Source: Candidatus Merdimorpha stercoravium (GTDB taxonomy: Bacteria > Bacteroidota > Bacteroidia > Flavobacteriales > UBA1820). From it: a stretch of 10,831 nt of DNA. The position numbers and the translations under genes are program-made. Location: assembly GCA_018715295.1 (NCBI GenBank), contig DVLY01000075.1, forward strand, positions 1 through 10,831. The letters run 5' to 3'. The notes below the pieces were generated by a model. The model saw only the letters and a list, made by a program, of their open reading frames with translations. It was not told where the DNA came from and did not search any database. Positions 1 to 6,444 of this stretch are shown one piece after another (position 1 is the stretch's first letter; every line of letters starts with the position of its first letter).

Positions 1-2
1 AC

Positions 3-488
3 ACCTCCCGGCTGGAAAAAATCTACCAGGCCCAAGTACTCTGCGCAAGTGATTTTCCCAAAGACTCGCTGGATTTCGTCATGGATCAAAATGCGGTAGA
101 TGCATTCCTGATCAGGGGAAAAATCCAAGCTCTTTTCCACCCGATGAGCAAGGAGGAACTCTTCTCCTGTCGACGGATTTTGGACGAACTTCTGGCCTCC
201 GACGAGCCGCGACCTTTATGCGGAAAAGCAGGCCTCCCATCGAGAGACTATTTCAAGCAATACTATGCTTACAAAAAGAGGGGGAAAGTATTCGTACACA
301 TCAAGCTCTATCATTGCATCCCGGCACTTGTACCGATCGTGCCGTCCTGGGAAGAGATGAAGGATTGGGCTTCCCGAAAAATGAGCGTCCCCCTTCCCGA
401 AGTACTGGATGGAGGGACGGATGTGGGCGATTGCCTCATCGACCTGAAAAAAGGGAAAGGATCCGTGATATTTAACGGCGAATCCTGA
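3..488 (+). CDS. Hypothetical protein, 3' part only (gene begins left of window)
   Basis: The reading frame is open from the first complete codon at position 3 to the TGA at 486-488, so the gene probably starts outside the window; an ATG at 81 would give 135 residues but nothing marks it as the true start. The 161 visible residues have no signal peptide or membrane segment. The C-terminal part holds a short beta-like stretch (GKVFVHIKLYHC), then a Trp-containing segment (SWEEMKDW), and ends in DGGTDVGDCLIDLKKGKGS followed by NGES. This order resembles, from memory, a family of Bacteroidota hypothetical proteins that end in a 'DGG..F..KINL....NG' pattern. I assign no function. By hand count the stretch is about 51% G+C, while sampled lines of neighbouring genes run about 55-68%, so it may be an accessory or acquired gene. 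It converges on nth. Confidence 0.7.
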   Translation, partial: TSRLEKIYQAQVLCASDFPKDSLDFVMDQNAVDAFLIRGKIQALFHPMSKEELFSCRRILDELLASDEPRPLCGKAGLPSRDYFKQYYAYKKRGKVFVHIKLYHCIPALVPIVPSWEEMKDWASRKMSVPLPEVLDGGTDVGDCLIDLKKGKGSVIFNGES

Positions 489-644
489 TTTCCCCCCTGA
501 AAAGACCGGAAAAGCGTCTTCCGAGTCCAAGATCACTAAAATTCGAGCCCGCCGCAAAAGCCCCAGCTGAAAGGCTGGAGAAACGGAAAATCCAGAAAAC
601 GGCCAAAGAAAACGCAAGGATGCACCAAGCAGCCGCGGTAAAAA

Positions 645-1277
645 TCAAAGCAGCGCCCGGGGGTTGAGCCGGGCCGTGATCACATCGCGCTCCAAGGTAG
701 CCCCCCGCGCCGGAGAATACTCCCGGCCGTAATAGATGATCTGCAAGTGCAGGCGCGTCCAAAGATGCTGGGGAAACAACCGTTTGGCATCCCGCTCGGT
801 CTGCTCCACATTCTTGCCCGAAGAAAGCCCCCAACGGTGCATCAGCCGGTGGATGTGCGTATCGACCGGAAAGGCCGGCACGCCGAAAGCCTGGGACATG
901 ATCACCGAGGCCGTCTTGTGTCCTACCCCGGGGAGGGCTTCGAGTTCTTCAAAGGTGCGGGGCACTTCTCCCCCGTAGCGTTCCACCAGAATCCGCGACA
1001 TCGCCTGCAGGTTGCGCCCCTTGGTGGGAGCCAGACCGACGGGATGGATCAGCGACACGATGCGCTCCACTGGCAGACTGGCCATCTGCTCGGGGGCTGA
1101 GGCGGCGGCAAACAAAGCGGGGGTTACCTCGTTCACCCGTTTGTCGGTAGTCTGCGCCGAAAGCATCACCGCCACCAGAAAAGTGAACGGGTCGCTGTAC
1201 CGGAGCGGGATCTGCGGATCGGGATACAGCGTATCCAAAGTGCGGATGAGAAAATCGACTTTTTCCCGGAGGGTCAT
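645..1277 (-). CDS. nth: Endonuclease III (DNA glycosylase/AP lyase), form without [4Fe-4S] cysteines
   Basis: Base-excision repair enzyme that removes oxidised pyrimidines and nicks the abasic site. The 210 residues match the family length. The helix-hairpin-helix motif LPGVGHKTA lies at about 115-123, with K121 matching the E. coli catalytic Lys120, and PVDTHIHR contains D139, matching Asp138. The N-terminal LSAQTTDKRVN (40-49) is the usual glycosylase signature. The oddity is the C-terminus: E. coli Nth has four cysteines holding a [4Fe-4S] cluster after 'HGRYTC', but here the matching stretch reads YGREYSPARGATLERD, and the whole protein has no cysteine. I recall similar 'GREYSPARG' endings in other Bacteroidota, so this is probably a lineage variant and not damage. 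The start follows the smpB stop by 21 bases and has no clear ribosome binding site; nth is the last gene of the run. Confidence 0.95.
   Translation of the reverse strand: MTLREKVDFLIRTLDTLYPDPQIPLRYSDPFTFLVAVMLSAQTTDKRVNEVTPALFAAASAPEQMASLPVERIVSLIHPVGLAPTKGRNLQAMSRILVERYGGEVPRTFEELEALPGVGHKTASVIMSQAFGVPAFPVDTHIHRLMHRWGLSSGKNVEQTERDAKRLFPQHLWTRLHLQIIYYGREYSPARGATLERDVITARLNPRALL
655..674 (-). terminator. Possible weak terminator hairpin at the 3' end of nth
   Basis: On the minus strand GCCCGG and CCGGGC can form a perfect 6-bp stem with an 8-base loop. The stem lies inside the last codons of nth. It is followed by GCTGCTTTGATTTTTA, which is T-rich, but the T run starts about 10 bases after the stem, too far for a textbook intrinsic terminator. 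It may simply be coding sequence that folds. Confidence 0.25.
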
Positions 1278-1298
1278 ACGGCAACTCGGTAAAGGGGG

Positions 1299-1766
1299 TT
1301 ACAACTTTATCTTCACCGCCCGGTCGGCATCGCGGCGGATGTCCTTGTCCTTGATGGATTCGCGCTTGTCGTAGAGTTTCTTTCCCCGCGCCAGGGCGAT
1401 CTCCATCTTGGCCAATCCTCGGTCGTTGATAAACAAGCGCAGGGGGACCACCGTCAGACCCTTTTCCTGCACGGCGCGGTCCAAACGGCGCAATTCGGTG
1501 CGGGTGAGCAGCAGTTTGCGTTCGCGGCGGGCGGCGTGGTTGAAATACACCGTATGGTCGTACGGGTCGATGTTCATGTTGATGACGAACAGTTCCCCGT
1601 CCTTGAACTGGCAGAAACTCTCGGCTATACGCCCTTTGCCTCCCCGCAGCGACTTGATCTCGGTGCCGTAGAGGACGATCCCGGCCGTATAGCGGTCCAA
1701 CAACTCGTATTCGAAACTGGCGCGCTTGTTGCGGATGTCGATGGTATTGGGTCTTTTGTCTTTCAT
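1299..1766 (-). CDS. smpB: SsrA-binding protein SmpB
   Basis: SmpB binds tmRNA (SsrA) and brings it to stalled ribosomes in trans-translation. The product has 155 residues, the normal family size. Family landmarks are visible: an N-terminal NKRASFEYELLD stretch, GIVLYGTEIKSLR at about 29-41, the middle HAARRERKLLL (78-87), the strand VVPLRLFINDRGLAKMEIALARGKK (106-130), and the basic C-terminal tail beginning YDKRESIKDKD, which in the family reaches into the empty mRNA channel. The frame stays open further upstream, but the ATG at 1764-1766 is chosen because MKDKRPNTIDIRNKRA is where the family begins; the upstream extension reads as a shadow of the transporter gene. The gap to that transporter is 53 bases and contains, on the minus strand, TATCTTG at 1790-1796, a poor match to a Bacteroidota -7 box that could give smpB its own promoter. 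Confidence 0.97.
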   Translation of the reverse strand: MKDKRPNTIDIRNKRASFEYELLDRYTAGIVLYGTEIKSLRGGKGRIAESFCQFKDGELFVINMNIDPYDHTVYFNHAARRERKLLLTRTELRRLDRAVQEKGLTVVPLRLFINDRGLAKMEIALARGKKLYDKRESIKDKDIRRDADRAVKIKL

Positions 1767-1819
1767 GGTTTCGGATGGAAAAGGACAGGCAAGATACGAA
1801 AAAAAGAAGGAGCACCGGA

Positions 1820-2755
1820 TCACCCTTCCCCGTGCCTTTCCTGCGTCTGGGTCGGCAGACGTTTGGCTTTGCGCCGCTCGCGCAGGTTGTTCAGCCAGGC
1901 GTTGAGCACCACTACGGACAGGATGATGGCCGCCCCGAGGTAGAACGCGCCGGACATCCGCTCGTCGGGATACAGGGCTGCCGCCATGAGCATGGCATAG
2001 ACCGGTTCGAGGTTGATGTTGAGCATCACCGTAAAGGGCGAAAGGTAGCGGAACAGCTGGATCATCCGCACATTGGTGTACGAGGTGCAAACCACTGCCA
2101 GGAACAGGATGCCCAACGCATCCTTGAGGTTCACCTGACCCAAGCCCTGCACGAAACCTTCCGTGGGAGCGAACAGCGCAGCGACCACCACGACGGCTCC
2201 CGCCATTTCGTAAAACGAAATCATCACCGTATCGTTGGGAAAACGGACGAACCACTTGCTGTTGATGATGGAATAGCACGCCGAGACGAACGATGCGGCC
2301 AGGGCCGTAACGATCCCGCCGTGGTACTCGGCATTCTGTCCCGAGATGATGAAGATGCCCGCCACGACGATGAGCCCGAAGACGACCTCGTGCGCCCGCA
2401 AGCGCCGGTGGTAAAACAGGGGTTCGAGCAACGAAGCGAACAGCGCTCCGGTGGAGAGCATGGCCATCGTAACCGATACGTTGGCCTGCTTGATGGCCGA
2501 GAAGAACAGCACCCAGTGCACACCGATGACCCCGCCGGAGAGCAGCAGCAGCACCACGTTGCGCCACCCTACGCGGAACGACATGCCCCGCAGCCACATG
2601 AAGGCTCCCAGGCACACGCAGGTAAGCCCCGTGCGGTAGATGGTCAGCGCCGTGGGCGGGGTGTCGATGTAGCGTCCCAGGATACCGGTAAACCCGAAAA
2701 TGAGGATGATCAGATGGAGCGAAAGGTACGGACGGGCTTTGTTATTTTTTTGCAT
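1820..2755 (-). CDS. EamA/DMT-family membrane transporter
   Basis: A 311-residue inner-membrane protein with about ten hydrophobic helices arranged as two EamA repeats, the normal build of the drug/metabolite transporter superfamily. The first repeat ends with STGALFASLLEPLFYHRRL (101-119) followed by a GLIVVAGIFII helix. The second has the parallel NINLEPVYAMLMAAALYPDE (246-265) followed by the final helix. The 'EP' in each repeat is the usual EamA hallmark. The C-terminus is a short basic tail. Substrates in this family range over amino acids, metabolites and drugs, and nothing here identifies which. The ATG at 2753-2755 is chosen over an in-frame ATG 33 codons upstream because the extra residues would be antisense-free overlap with the permease gene and look unlike the family. 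The start lies 14 bases inside the upstream permease gene, which suggests translational coupling. Confidence 0.9.
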   Translation of the reverse strand: MQKNNKARPYLSLHLIILIFGFTGILGRYIDTPPTALTIYRTGLTCVCLGAFMWLRGMSFRVGWRNVVLLLLSGGVIGVHWVLFFSAIKQANVSVTMAMLSTGALFASLLEPLFYHRRLRAHEVVFGLIVVAGIFIISGQNAEYHGGIVTALAASFVSACYSIINSKWFVRFPNDTVMISFYEMAGAVVVVAALFAPTEGFVQGLGQVNLKDALGILFLAVVCTSYTNVRMIQLFRYLSPFTVMLNINLEPVYAMLMAAALYPDERMSGAFYLGAAIILSVVVLNAWLNNLRERRKAKRLPTQTQERHGEG

Positions 2756-3839
2756 GGCGGTACAGGTAATAAGCGATCCCGGCAAAGAGGATATTGGGCA
2801 GCCAGATCCAAAACAGCGGAGAGCCGTCGGTACTCTTGGCCGCCGTGGTTTCAAACACGCGGAGCATGAACAGATAGGCCGCCATCAGGACGATGCCGAT
2901 AGCGATGTTGATCCCCGTACCCCCGCGTTTTTTTCGCGAGCACAGTGCTACGGCCAACACCGTGAGAATGAGCGAGGAAAATGGCAAGGCTACGCGTTTG
3001 TACCGTTCGGTAATCAGGGTACGCACGTCGGGCGATCCGCGCTGCTGTTCGAGCCGGATGAGTTTCTCCAGTTCGATGGAGTTTTTCTTGTCGCCCACGT
3101 GTTTGTCCATCGAAAAATCGGCCGGGGTAAAGGCAAACACGGTGTCGATCGTATAACCGGAGAAGATGTCTTCCGAGCCGTCCTCCCTGAGGTCTTTCGA
3201 GAAATAGTTGGTCAGGCGGTAACGCGATGTCTCCCGGTCGTAGGTGATGTGCTCCGAGGAAAACTTGTGGGTCATCGCTCCGGTGGAGTCGTACTGCTCG
3301 AAGGTAAAATACGAACCCACGGCACGCCCCACGTTCCAGTCTTTGATGTAGATGATCTGCCCCGGACCCACCTGCTTGTGGATGTCCTGGACGACCTGGT
3401 AGTTTTCATCGCGCGGCTTGACGTAACGCGCCTCGAAGTCCAGACGACGGATATTGGAGTACGGCAGGATAAAGTTGTTGATCAGCAGCGAGAGTACCGT
3501 GAGCAGCACCGCTCCGTAGAGGTACGGGCGGAGGAAGCGGTTGTAGTTGACCCCCGCGCTCATGATGGCGATGATCTCCGAACGGGCGGCAAACTTCGAG
3601 GTAAAGATGGTCGCCGCCAGAAAGACCACCAGCGACATGTACATGTTGCCGTAGTACAGGGCAAAGTTCAGGTAATACGTAGCGATCTCGGAAGCCGGTG
3701 CCTGGTTGGTGAGGTACTTGTCGATCTTCTCGGACATGTCTACGATGGTGGCCAGGATGAGCACCACCAGCTCGGTTACCACGAAGGTGCCGAGAAAATT
3801 CTTCAGGATATACCGGTCGAGTATCTTCAGGGGTCTCAT
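2742..3839 (-). CDS. LptF/LptG-family (YjgP/YjgQ) lipopolysaccharide export permease
   Basis: Inner-membrane permease of the Lpt bridge. LptF and LptG pair with the LptB2 ATPase, pull lipopolysaccharide out of the inner membrane and pass it to LptC/LptA. The product has 365 residues with the family layout: three N-terminal membrane helices (about 14-34, 57-80 and 103-123), a periplasmic domain of about 160 residues, and three C-terminal helices (about 285-300, 309-329 and 342-360). The opening LKILDRYILKNFLGTF and the cytoplasmic SEIIAIMSAGVNYNRFLRPY (87-106) are typical of the family. The sequence alone does not tell LptF from LptG, and the partner gene is not in this window. The ATG at 3837-3839 is chosen because it overlaps the tgt stop as ATGA; an ATG 13 codons upstream would overlap tgt more and adds nothing family-like. 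As I recall, tgt followed by this permease is a common pairing in Bacteroidota. Confidence 0.93.
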   Translation of the reverse strand: MRPLKILDRYILKNFLGTFVVTELVVLILATIVDMSEKIDKYLTNQAPASEIATYYLNFALYYGNMYMSLVVFLAATIFTSKFAARSEIIAIMSAGVNYNRFLRPYLYGAVLLTVLSLLINNFILPYSNIRRLDFEARYVKPRDENYQVVQDIHKQVGPGQIIYIKDWNVGRAVGSYFTFEQYDSTGAMTHKFSSEHITYDRETSRYRLTNYFSKDLREDGSEDIFSGYTIDTVFAFTPADFSMDKHVGDKKNSIELEKLIRLEQQRGSPDVRTLITERYKRVALPFSSLILTVLAVALCSRKKRGGTGINIAIGIVLMAAYLFMLRVFETTAAKSTDGSPLFWIWLPNILFAGIAYYLYRHAKK

Positions 3840-4966
3840 AACCGCCGTTCGAGTTTTTCCACCATTTCCCTTTTCCACTGGGCGAACTCACCCAGGGCGA
3901 TCTTCCGGCGCGCCTCGCCCACCAGCCACAGGTAAAATCCCAGGTTGTGTACCGAGGCGATCTGTTTGGCCAGGAATTCGTCCGCCGTAAACAGATGGCG
4001 CAGATAGGCGCGCGTGTAGGCCGTATCCACCCACGTGTAACCGGCCGGATCGACGGGCGAAAAATCGTCCGCCCACTTGCGGTTCTTGATGTTGATGATG
4101 CCCTCGGCGGTAAACAGCATCCCGTTGCGGCCGTTGCGGGTCGGCATCACGCAGTCCATCATGTCGATACCCCGGTCGATGGCTTCCAGGATGTTGGCCG
4201 GCGTACCGACGCCCATCAGGTAGCGCGGGCGGTCGGCCGGCAGGATGGCGCAGACCTCCTCGATCATCTCGTACATCACCTCGTGCGGCTCGCCCACGGA
4301 CAAGCCCCCGATGGCGTTCCCCTCCGCCCCGACCGAAGCGATCTTCTCGGCCGAGATCCGGCGCAGGTCGGAGTACACCGAGCCCTGCACGATGGGGAAC
4401 AAGGCCTGCGGATAACCGTAACGCTCGGGATGTTCGGCCAGGTACGCCACGCAGCGGTCCAGCCAACGGTGGGTCATCTGCATCGAGGCCTTGGCATAGG
4501 CGTATTCACACGGGTAAGGCGTACACTCGTCGAAGGCCATGATGATGTCGGCCCCGATCTTGCGCTCGATCTCCATGACACTCTCCGGGGAGAACAGGTG
4601 CGCCGAGCCGTCGATGTGGGACTTGAAGCGTACGCCTTCCTCGCGGATCTTTCGCGTAGCCGAAAGCGAATACACCTGGTAGCCTCCGCTGTCGGTGAGG
4701 ATCGACCGGTCCCAGCCGATAAAACGGTGCAGGCCGCCGGCTTTTTCCAGGATGTCCGTGCCCGGACGCAGGTACAGGTGATAGGTATTGCCCAGGATGA
4801 TCTTGGCGTCGATGTCCTGGGCCAACTCCCGCTGATGCACGCCCTTGACGCTGCCTACCGTCCCCACCGGCATGAAGATGGGAGTAGGGATGTCCCCGTG
4901 CGCCGTCGTCAGGACGCCGGCGCGGGCTCGGGTAGCGGGTGCGGTGTGCTTTATTTCGAATTTCAT
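3836..4966 (-). CDS. tgt: tRNA-guanine transglycosylase (queuosine synthesis), form without zinc cysteines
   Basis: Exchanges guanine 34 in the anticodon of His, Tyr, Asn and Asp tRNAs for preQ1, the first tRNA-level step of queuosine synthesis. The 376 residues equal the usual length. Visible landmarks are TDSGGYQVYSL with D92 (general acid/base), FDECTPYP with D146 (base recognition), GGLSVGE (220-226), and GIDMMDCVMPTR in which D271 matches the E. coli nucleophile Asp264. With that constant offset of 7, the E. coli zinc ligands Cys302, Cys304 and Cys307 fall on G309, T311 and D314, while His333 is kept as H340. The structural zinc site therefore looks absent. I recall the same loss in other Bacteroidota Tgt proteins. 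The start at 4966 follows AACGAGAGAAG, an adequate purine-rich ribosome site; an in-frame ATG 19 codons upstream adds an unlike leader. It lies 78 bases after lysA and overlaps the permease as ATGA. Confidence 0.96.
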   Translation of the reverse strand: MKFEIKHTAPATRARAGVLTTAHGDIPTPIFMPVGTVGSVKGVHQRELAQDIDAKIILGNTYHLYLRPGTDILEKAGGLHRFIGWDRSILTDSGGYQVYSLSATRKIREEGVRFKSHIDGSAHLFSPESVMEIERKIGADIIMAFDECTPYPCEYAYAKASMQMTHRWLDRCVAYLAEHPERYGYPQALFPIVQGSVYSDLRRISAEKIASVGAEGNAIGGLSVGEPHEVMYEMIEEVCAILPADRPRYLMGVGTPANILEAIDRGIDMMDCVMPTRNGRNGMLFTAEGIINIKNRKWADDFSPVDPAGYTWVDTAYTRAYLRHLFTADEFLAKQIASVHNLGFYLWLVGEARRKIALGEFAQWKREMVEKLERRL

Positions 4967-5000
4967 CTTCTCTCGTTTCGTTTTTCGTGGAACTCCTCGG

Positions 5001-5038
5001 GAAGGGTGAGCCGTAACCTGCACCCCTTCGTCTTTTTT
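5001..5038 (+). terminator. Intrinsic-terminator-like hairpin facing against the operon
   Basis: On the plus strand GAAGGGTG (5001-5008) pairs with CACCCCTTC (5021-5029), giving eight pairs with one bulged C and a 12-base loop. It is followed by GTC and six T residues (5033-5038). That is the shape of a Rho-independent terminator, but it points rightward while both flanking genes (tgt and lysA) are read leftward. Read on the minus strand, the stem is followed by CCGAGGAG with no T run, so it would not end the lysA transcript. If active, it would stop antisense transcription before it enters lysA. It might instead act only as a fold in the lysA-tgt spacer. Confidence 0.35.
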
Positions 5039-5044
5039 ATCGCC

Positions 5045-6271
5045 TCAAAAACCGTAATCGGTCTGGAGAGCCAGCAGATCGTCCAGGGTTTCGCGGCGCG
5101 AGATCAGGTAGTCGGCTCCGTCCTTGACCAGCACCTGCGGCGGACGGAAACGCGAATTGTACACCGAAGCCATCGTGTAGCCGTACGCTCCGGCATTGAG
5201 TATCGCCAGCAGGTCGCCCCGGCGCACTTCGGGCAGGGTGCGGTGTACGGCAAAGTTGTCCGTCTCGCAGATAAATCCCGTTACGTTGTACTGCTTGGGC
5301 GCGCCGCAAGGGTTGGAGACGTTGAGGATATGGTGGTACGCATCGTACATCATCGGGCGGATCAGGTGGCAAAGCCCGCTGTCCACCTGCACGAAATCCG
5401 CCGCCGGGGTATGCTTTACCCAGTCGGCGCGCACCAGCAGCGTACCGCAGCGGCTCACCAGGAATTTTCCCGGCTCCACGACCATGCGCACCGGACGAGC
5501 CGTCTGCTGCACGAAGCGGTTGAACCGCGCCGAGAGTTTCTCCCCGAGCAACTCCACATCCGTTCCGTGTTCGTCCGGCCGGTAAGGCACTTTGAACCCG
5601 CTGCCGAAGTCGATGTATTCCACCGGGAAACGCCGCGCGACGGAAAATACCCGCTCGGCTCCTTCGAGAAACACATCCACGTCGTAAATGTCCGAACCGG
5701 TGTGCAGGTGCACGCCCACGATGGGGAGCCCCTCCCGCTCGGCCAACGCCTCGACCTCATCCATCCGCTCGAGAGGAATGCCGAATTTGGACTCCCGTCC
5801 CCCGACCGAAATCTTGGCGTGCCCCCCGGCAAAGATTTCCGGGGTGATACGGATACCCACCGGAACGCCGGGATGGGTCCGGGCAAAGACCTGCAAGGTC
5901 TCCACCGAATCGATATGGATGTGGACACCCAACTCGACGGCCTGGTCGATCTCCTGCATCGGTACGCCGTTGGGGGTGTAGATAATGTCTTTCGGAGCGA
6001 AACCGGCCAGCAGCGCCAGACGGATTTCATTGACCGACACGGTATCGACCCCGGCCCCCAATCCGCGGATCACCCGCAGGATGTTGATGTTGCTCAGGGC
6101 CTTCATCGCAAAATGGATGCGGTGGTCGGCCACCGGACGGAATACGCCGTCCAGACGGGCATACTGCTGCTCTATCTGCGCGCAGTCGTATACGTAAACA
6201 GGCGTGCCGTAGCGTTCGGCAAGCGTCTCGGCGGGAATCCCGCCGATGAGGTATCGGTCGTTCTGGTTCAC
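5045..6271 (-). CDS. lysA: Diaminopimelate decarboxylase
   Basis: PLP-dependent fold-III enzyme that decarboxylates meso-diaminopimelate to L-lysine, the last step of lysine synthesis. The 408 residues cover the full alanine-racemase-like barrel and C-terminal beta domain. The cofactor lysine is K57 in HFAMKALSN; GVHLHTGS (186-193) and the glycine-rich DFGSGFKV (221-228) contact PLP; EPGKFLV (266-272) matches the EPGR-type loop; and GAYGYTMAS (361-369) carries the conserved tyrosine. At the dimer active site the usual CESGD reads CETD (335-338), which I recall as normal for Bacteroidota LysA. The start is GTG at 6269-6271, the only reasonable choice, because an in-frame stop lies four codons upstream. 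The fold is shared with other basic-amino-acid and carboxynorspermidine decarboxylases, so substrate is inferred from overall similarity. It heads the minus-strand run. Confidence 0.92.
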   Translation of the reverse strand: MNQNDRYLIGGIPAETLAERYGTPVYVYDCAQIEQQYARLDGVFRPVADHRIHFAMKALSNINILRVIRGLGAGVDTVSVNEIRLALLAGFAPKDIIYTPNGVPMQEIDQAVELGVHIHIDSVETLQVFARTHPGVPVGIRITPEIFAGGHAKISVGGRESKFGIPLERMDEVEALAEREGLPIVGVHLHTGSDIYDVDVFLEGAERVFSVARRFPVEYIDFGSGFKVPYRPDEHGTDVELLGEKLSARFNRFVQQTARPVRMVVEPGKFLVSRCGTLLVRADWVKHTPAADFVQVDSGLCHLIRPMMYDAYHHILNVSNPCGAPKQYNVTGFICETDNFAVHRTLPEVRRGDLLAILNAGAYGYTMASVYNSRFRPPQVLVKDGADYLISRRETLDDLLALQTDYGF

Positions 6272-6378
6272 TTTGCTTCTTTAGATAAAACTCGTCTCGG
6301 TTCGGCAGCATCCCGGGGTGGAAACTGCGTTTCCTCCCTTCCCGTTCTGCCCGTGTTTCGCGATTTTGATTCCGGTGG

Positions 6379-6386
6379 CAAAATTA
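6379..6386 (-). promoter_or_regulatory. Possible -7 promoter box upstream of lysA
   Basis: Read on the minus strand this is TAATTTTG, an exact match to the Bacteroidota -7 consensus TAnnTTTG. No TTTG-like -33 element is visible at the expected spacing. It would give lysA a leader of about 100 bases. It lies in the 173-base gap between the lipoprotein gene and lysA, where I see no other structure, and it would be the natural promoter for the lysA-to-nth run. Confidence 0.35.
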
Positions 6387-6444
6387 CGGCAAATGCGCCA
6401 GCCTGCCGCACGTTTTCCCCACAAATTGGATCCCCAGATACAAT

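Noticed and set aside
558..580. Hairpin CCAGC-TGAAAG-GCTGG between the left gene and nth.
   Set aside because: Only five pairs and no T run on either strand, so it is not supported as a terminator.
1767..2615. A long N-terminal extension of smpB.
   Set aside because: SmpB family similarity begins exactly at the ATG at 1766; upstream residues are an out-of-frame reading of the transporter gene.
1775..2869. A 364-codon plus-strand frame opposite the EamA transporter.
   Set aside because: Same antisense effect; its product is very rich in His, Glu, Arg and Gln with no plausible domains, while the minus strand encodes a clear transporter.
2700..3935. A 411-codon plus-strand frame opposite the LPS permease.
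   Set aside because: Shadow of a well-recognised membrane protein; no domain or ribosome site of its own.
4967..5044. A preQ1 riboswitch in front of tgt.
   Set aside because: A stem-loop exists, but the loop and tail do not show the class I pattern I know, and the T run lies on the opposite strand's downstream side.
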